A stretch of 64,000 bases of DNA, taken from NCBI GenBank assembly GCA_946222285.1, contig CAMIIP010000004.1, positions 80,337 through 144,336 on the forward strand, given 5' to 3'. The position numbers and the translations under genes are program-made. A model generated the notes under the pieces. It did no database searches. It was not told the origin of the DNA and saw only the letters and a list, made by a program, of their open reading frames with translations. Shown one piece after another: positions 60,361 through 64,000 of this stretch (the first letter of the stretch is position 1; each line of letters opens with the position of its first letter). The stretch comes from an uncultured Rothia sp. (GTDB taxonomy: Bacteria; Actinomycetota; Actinomycetes; Actinomycetales; Micrococcaceae).

Positions 60361-61592
60361 GACTGGTTCACTTGCATCTCTGACGTGCGTACGATGCGCT
60401 CTCGCCAGAAAGGGAGGGCAACAAAAACAATGGTCCATATCCCCGGAAGGGCATGAAGGGCTACAACCCAAATAGGCCAGTAGCCGATATCCCAGCCATG
60501 GCCGGAGAACCATGATTCAAAACGCAGACAGAAGAGCACGGTGCCAGAAACGGCTAGAAAGATATAGGCGGCATCGTTCATACGCCAACCAGTGACAGCG
60601 GCGCCAATAATAGCTGGAAGCACCCATACCCAATGGTGATTCCACGAGATGGGAGAAACCATCAGCATGAGAAAACCTACGGTGCAGGTGGCCAGTAAAA
60701 GCTGATTATTTTGGCTGAGAAGGCGAGTAGATTTGAAGCCAATCCAGAGAAGAACTAGTGCAATCAGCGCGTAAAAAATAGAGTTAACCGGCTGAAAAAA
60801 GAGTCTGGATGTTTCACTCAGAATATTAAAACTTAGCGGTTCAACGATAGAACCGACCCTGCTACCCTCAAAAATTCGACGGGTAAAAAAATCCCAGCTA
60901 ACCTGCGCGTCCACAGCAAAGCTCAGAGCGATACCGGCACAACCGGTGAGTATAAAACGGAGAACGCCACCCCAGTCTTTACATGCCAGAAAGAAAATGA
61001 TGAAAAGCGCAGGGGTCATTTTAATCGACGCCGCGATAGCGCTGGCAATACCGGAAAACTTAGTGCCCGAGAGTAAAAGCCCATCAACCAGCATCAAGAG
61101 AAGCAAAATCATATTAATTTGCCCCATCCACATATTGGTGTGAAGAGGGAAGGTCATGAGTGAAAGCGGAAAGAGCCAGAAAGAAAGACTCCAGCACAAT
61201 CTCATTGACAAACCCAAAGAACGAAAACTCAATACCAGAACTGCCACGGTGGCAGCCATATTAACGAAGAGAAAAACCGCATTGAGAGTTCGAGGGCTAT
61301 CTAAAAGATTAATAGGTGAGAAAAAGAGGGCAGCAAACGGAGGATAGGTAACACCATACCTTTTCTCCGGAGGAAGTGCCCACCCATATAAATCTCCACT
61401 TGCTAACCAGTGTTTGATAGCTCCCTGATAAATAGTGAGGTCGAAGGAAAGACGCAATCGCGTATCGTCATCAAAAAGAAAAGGATAAAGACTAATAAGA
61501 GTAAACACTGCACCGCTGAGTATCGCCCCTTTAGTGCTGAGCAAGCGAACGAAAACATTGGGTTGTGAAGAAGCGGTACTACCTGAAGTCAT
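60336..61592 (-). CDS. GT87 family (GT-C fold) polyprenol-linked mannosyl/arabinosyl-type transferase
   Basis: A 418-residue membrane glycosyltransferase with ten or more hydrophobic segments. The first periplasmic loop has SFDLTIYQGAIKHWLASGDLYG, with the Asp typical of GT-C enzymes, and then YGVTYPPFAALFFSPI; later INMILLLLMLVD and PISWNHHWVWVLP are GT87 (DUF2029) hallmarks. Relatives use polyprenyl-phosphate-mannose to build lipomannan-like glycolipids. ATG 61592 follows AGGA by 5 bases. It sits reversed between tatD and ksgA, a place where related genomes carry a resuscitation-promoting factor. Confidence 0.88.
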   Translation of the reverse strand: MTSGSTASSQPNVFVRLLSTKGAILSGAVFTLISLYPFLFDDDTRLRLSFDLTIYQGAIKHWLASGDLYGWALPPEKRYGVTYPPFAALFFSPINLLDSPRTLNAVFLFVNMAATVAVLVLSFRSLGLSMRLCWSLSFWLFPLSLMTFPLHTNMWMGQINMILLLLMLVDGLLLSGTKFSGIASAIAASIKMTPALFIIFFLACKDWGGVLRFILTGCAGIALSFAVDAQVSWDFFTRRIFEGSRVGSIVEPLSFNILSETSRLFFQPVNSIFYALIALVLLWIGFKSTRLLSQNNQLLLATCTVGFLMLMVSPISWNHHWVWVLPAIIGAAVTGWRMNDAAYIFLAVSGTVLFCLRFESWFSGHGWDIGYWPIWVVALHALPGIWTIVFVALPFWRERIVRTSEMQVNQSAPLTSLE

Positions 61593-61674
61593 CAATATCC
61601 TAGAACATAGGGGGGGCGGGTTCCCTCCATACCCCTGCAAGGAGGGCAGGCACTACCCGAAAACAGTACAATCT

Positions 61675-61688
61675 CACGTTACACGCGT
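61675..61688. promoter_or_regulatory. CACGTTACACGCGT element shared with the whiB promoter
   Basis: This 14-base word between GT87 and ksgA is identical to 53203-53216 upstream of whiB, where it forms part of a perfect palindrome. Here the right arm differs (TTTCAA instead of GTGTAA). It lies 80 bases before the ksgA GTG and 83 bases before the GT87 start. Confidence 0.4.
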
Positions 61689-61767
61689 TTCAATCCCCAC
61701 AGAACGATTACCGCCTCAAACTCATTGAGCATCCGCCTATATGCCTCAAATTAGGTAAACTTGAGCC

Positions 61768-62688
61768 GTGACTGAACAGCAACTACTTGGCCCCCAAGAA
61801 ATCCGCGACCTTGCCGAGAAACTCGGTATCCGTCCCACTAAAACACTGGGGCAGAACTTCGTGATTGATCCGAACACGATCCGCCGCATCGTAGCTACGG
61901 CAAAAATTCAACCTCACGAAACGGTACTCGAAGTCGGGCCGGGACTCGGCTCACTCACCCTGGGGATTTTAGATGTTGCTGCAGAGGTGATAGCTGTAGA
62001 AATTGACCCGCCGCTGGCTGAACAACTGCCCCACACCATTGCTTCATTCCGCTCCGGGGCAGAAAAACGGATCGACGTCGTCCTCAACGATGCGATGAAA
62101 GTCAATGAACTGCCCAAAACCCCTACCGCCCTCGTGGCTAACTTGCCCTATAATGTAGCGGTTCCTGTGCTGATTCACCTCTTTACGCAATTTGAGTCCA
62201 TCCAGCATGCTTTGGTAATGGTCCAGGACGAAGTTGCGGATCGGCTCGCTGCCAAGCCTGGATCTAAGATTTATGGTGTTCCTTCGGTGAAAGCTAACTG
62301 GTTCTGCGAGGTTCAAAAAGCGGGTGTGATTGGTACTAACGTTTTCTGGCCTGCACCCAAAATTAAGTCTGGTTTGGTTGCTTTCCAGCGCCGAACAGAA
62401 CCGCTTTCCACGGTTTCTCGGGAACTAGTCTTCGCAATCGTTGATGCGGCTTTTGCCCAGCGTCGTAAAACTCTACGAGCCGCTTTAGCAACCTGGGCAG
62501 GTTCAGCGGCACTCGCCGGTCAGGTACTTGATTATGCGGGTATAGATTCTTCTCTGCGAGGAGAAAAACTCGATATTCATGCTTTCGTGAGAATCGCAGA
62601 GGCTGCCGATGAGCTCAATATTGGGGCTAAACAAGATTCCCGCAGTATAGCTCGAACTAGCCACATAACTTCAGAGCGGGAAGGCTAG
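61768..62688 (+). CDS. rsmA: 16S rRNA (adenine1518/1519-N6)-dimethyltransferase
   Basis: A 306-residue KsgA that dimethylates two adjacent adenines in helix 45 of 16S rRNA late in ribosome assembly. TLGQNFVIDPNTIRRIV, VLEVGPGLGSLT (SAM site) and VANLPYNVAVPVLIHL (catalytic N-L-P-Y) are all present. The GTG start has only a weak ribosome site; the frame cannot extend much further. The C-terminal 20 residues are polar and unconserved. ispE begins 4 bases after its stop. Also called ksgA. Confidence 0.95.
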   Translation: MTEQQLLGPQEIRDLAEKLGIRPTKTLGQNFVIDPNTIRRIVATAKIQPHETVLEVGPGLGSLTLGILDVAAEVIAVEIDPPLAEQLPHTIASFRSGAEKRIDVVLNDAMKVNELPKTPTALVANLPYNVAVPVLIHLFTQFESIQHALVMVQDEVADRLAAKPGSKIYGVPSVKANWFCEVQKAGVIGTNVFWPAPKIKSGLVAFQRRTEPLSTVSRELVFAIVDAAFAQRRKTLRAALATWAGSAALAGQVLDYAGIDSSLRGEKLDIHAFVRIAEAADELNIGAKQDSRSIARTSHITSEREG

Positions 62689-62692
62689 AACC

Positions 62693-63673
62693 ATGAGTAT
62701 TGAGGTAAGTAGGCAAGCTCCGGGAAAAGTGAATCTTTTCTTTGCGGTTGGAGATGCGCAGCCCAATGGCTATCATCCGGTTGCGAGTTTGTACGCGGCG
62801 GTGTCTTTATACGAACGAGTGACCGTGTCTGAATCTTCGCTACCCGGTATTTCGCAGAGCGTCTCTATTTCGGAGGACTCTCCGCTGAGCGAGATGGAGC
62901 AAGCCGGTGATTTTGATCTGGCTTCGGTTCCTTTGGACGAGCGAAACCTTGCTTATCGGGCTGCTATGGCAGTGCTAGATGTCCAGGGCATTTCCCTCGA
63001 TTCGGTTGCTCTTCACCTTCATATGGAGAAAGCGGTGCCCGTTGCCGGAGGCATGGGTGGTGGCTCGGCTGACGCCGCTGCGACTCTTTTAGCCGTTAAC
63101 GATTTTTTGAAGGATTCTGGGGCGGTAGAAACTGCCCTTTCTATGGAACGATTGTTGGAGGTTGCCGCATCTCTTGGCGCTGATGTGCCTTTCGCTGTGC
63201 AAGGCGGGATTGCTGTGGGCTTGGGCATTGGCGATGATCTAACGGCTGTAGATCTTCCCGCTGAAATTGAACCGCTTCACCTTGTTTTGATTCCTGCCTC
63301 TTTTGGGCTTTCAACTCCGGCTGTTTTTGCGGAGCTAGATCGAGGACGTGCGGCGGGGGAGTACCCCTTACCCGGTGAGCTGGTAGTACCCGTCGGTTTA
63401 TTGGATGCTTTACAAACTTTCTCGCAACCTAGGGAGAGAGCACAGAAAATCGCACGTTTTATAGAAAACGATTTAGCTGCACCTGCCTGCACCCTGGCAC
63501 CTGAATTGTTGGATACACTGTGCATTGGTGAAGATCGGGCACTCGTTTCGTTTGTTTCTGGGTCGGGACCAACCATTGTCTTTTTGATGGAATCAGCTGA
63601 TTCTGCAAAGAATTTGGAGATTGAGCTGAAAAAGCGTCATATATTTGCAGTTGCCGTAGCAACCTTAGAGTAG
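62693..63673 (+). CDS. ispE: 4-diphosphocytidyl-2-C-methyl-D-erythritol kinase
   Basis: A 326-residue GHMP kinase, fourth step of the MEP isoprenoid route. QAPGKVNLFFAVG opens the fold and VAGGMGGGSADAAATL (about residues 116-131) is the ATP loop; DVPFAVQGGIAVGLGIGD and SGSGPTIVFLM complete it. ATG 62693 overlaps the ksgA region closely, so the two are coupled. Its product leads to the isopentenyl diphosphate used by the cis-prenyltransferase at 33346. Confidence 0.95.
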   Translation: MSIEVSRQAPGKVNLFFAVGDAQPNGYHPVASLYAAVSLYERVTVSESSLPGISQSVSISEDSPLSEMEQAGDFDLASVPLDERNLAYRAAMAVLDVQGISLDSVALHLHMEKAVPVAGGMGGGSADAAATLLAVNDFLKDSGAVETALSMERLLEVAASLGADVPFAVQGGIAVGLGIGDDLTAVDLPAEIEPLHLVLIPASFGLSTPAVFAELDRGRAAGEYPLPGELVVPVGLLDALQTFSQPRERAQKIARFIENDLAAPACTLAPELLDTLCIGEDRALVSFVSGSGPTIVFLMESADSAKNLEIELKKRHIFAVAVATLE

Positions 63674-63724
63674 ACTAAGAGAAATTTTATGTCGTAAGAT
63701 TTTTTATTTTATTTGGATATCCCC
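63674..63724 (+). other. AT-rich gap after ispE
   Basis: About 50 bases of very AT-rich sequence (TTTTTTATTTTATTT) without a hairpin. It probably carries the promoter of the acyltransferase gene. No terminator for ispE is visible. Confidence 0.4.
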
Positions 63725-64000
63725 TTGTCTGTTACACTTCCCCCCCATAGATAAAACAACTAGTTTTAAATATAAGCCTGCCATAGACTCTTTGAGGGCA
63801 GTGGCAGTTATTTTTGTGATAATGCATCACACGAACGCTATTCGTGTGCCGGGTGGCGGTATTGGTGTTGATTTATTTTTCTCCATCTCTGGGTTTCTGA
63901 TCACTGCCTTATTGGTTCAAGAATATTCCCAGAATAAAAAAATAAATAGAGGTTTATTCAAAAGTAGGAACACACCCCACACCCACCAACTAGACAACGG
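63725..64000 (+). pseudogene. Acyltransferase-3 family gene, 5' part, with a C7 tract that breaks the frame (cut by window edge)
   Basis: The readable protein has IDSLRAVAVIFVIMHHTNAIR, then GGGIGVDLFFSISGFLITALL, the first two helices and catalytic His of OafA/YrhL-type O-acyltransferases that modify envelope polymers. No ATG, GTG or TTG precedes this in frame. A TTG at 63725 would give a natural start (MSVTLPPIDK) if the C-run at 63740-63746 were six instead of seven. So the gene is either phase-variable, mis-sequenced, or recently lost. After residue about 75 the reading (KSRNTPHTHQLDNG) departs from family expectation at the very end of the window. Confidence 0.7.

Noticed and set aside
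1..64000. CRISPR arrays, IS elements, integrases, prophage or toxin-antitoxin genes
   Set aside because: No regularly spaced repeats, transposase motifs, integrase motifs or paired small toxin/antitoxin genes were seen by eye.

Overview
The window looks like core chromosome of a Rothia-type actinobacterium (Micrococcaceae). The evidence is actinobacterial marker families: mycothiol S-conjugate amidase, WhiB, the DUF501-Ppx and DUF3499 neighbours, DUF4245-GlpX, DUF4307-Mca-hemolysin III-cis-prenyltransferase, PMT-RsmI-TatD-KsgA-IspE, and a mycosin-like subtilase. GC is moderate for the phylum: hand counts give about 60% in strongly expressed genes and about 40% in a few islands. Genus is an inference from gene content and order; species cannot be settled by eye.

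Layout. 1-303: 5' end of a mannose-1-phosphate guanylyltransferase on the minus strand, divergent from sdhCDAB (621-4113). 4258-5516: an M20 amidohydrolase broken by two homopolymer frameshifts. 5736-16311: a nucleoside uptake and salvage block (BMP-type lipoprotein, double-ABC ATPase, two permeases, cytidine deaminase, thymidine phosphorylase, an unrecognised 580-residue protein, and an adenosine deaminase with an internal stop). 16326-23300: mazG, an AT-rich ornithine carbamoyltransferase on the minus strand, eno, a DivIC-like septum protein, DUF501, ppx and a membrane-anchored subtilase. 23531-29817: type II NADH dehydrogenase, tRNA-Leu(UAA), a HAD hydrolase, a Bax-inhibitor-like membrane protein, an AI-2E-type transporter and a frameshifted threonine deaminase. 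29891-35196: greA, DUF4307, mca, a small membrane protein, hemolysin III, a cis-prenyltransferase, a lone prepilin-type peptidase and a NUDIX hydrolase. 35375-38726: poxB and fumC. 38789-44119: a siderophore module (esterase, two FecCD permeases, ATPase, binding lipoprotein) around a DtxR/IdeR-like iron box. 44195-55517: carbonic anhydrase, DUF4245, glpX, a Fem-like transferase, LCP, purEK, GtrA, a TIGR03089-like protein, WhiB, DUF3499 and an L,D-transpeptidase. 55560-63673: DUF1461, PMT, rsmI, tatD, GT87, ksgA and ispE. 63725-64000: start of an acyltransferase-3 gene with a C7 tract.

How the genes work together. The sdh genes, NDH-2, PoxB and FumC describe quinone-linked aerobic metabolism. 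The second block imports and degrades nucleosides. Cell-envelope work (LCP, Ldt, Fem-like, PMT, GT87, GtrA, cis-prenyltransferase, Mca) is spread through the right half. Convergent gene ends are often separated by strong bidirectional hairpins.

The notable theme is broken reading frames: amidohydrolase (two), adenosine deaminase, threonine deaminase and probably the terminal acyltransferase. Either the assembly carries homopolymer errors or catabolic genes are decaying. I found no phage, IS element, CRISPR array or toxin-antitoxin pair. I also found no clear new multi-gene system; the best unexplained objects are the 580-residue protein at 13258, a palindrome shared by the whiB and ksgA upstream regions, and the C7-tract acyltransferase.
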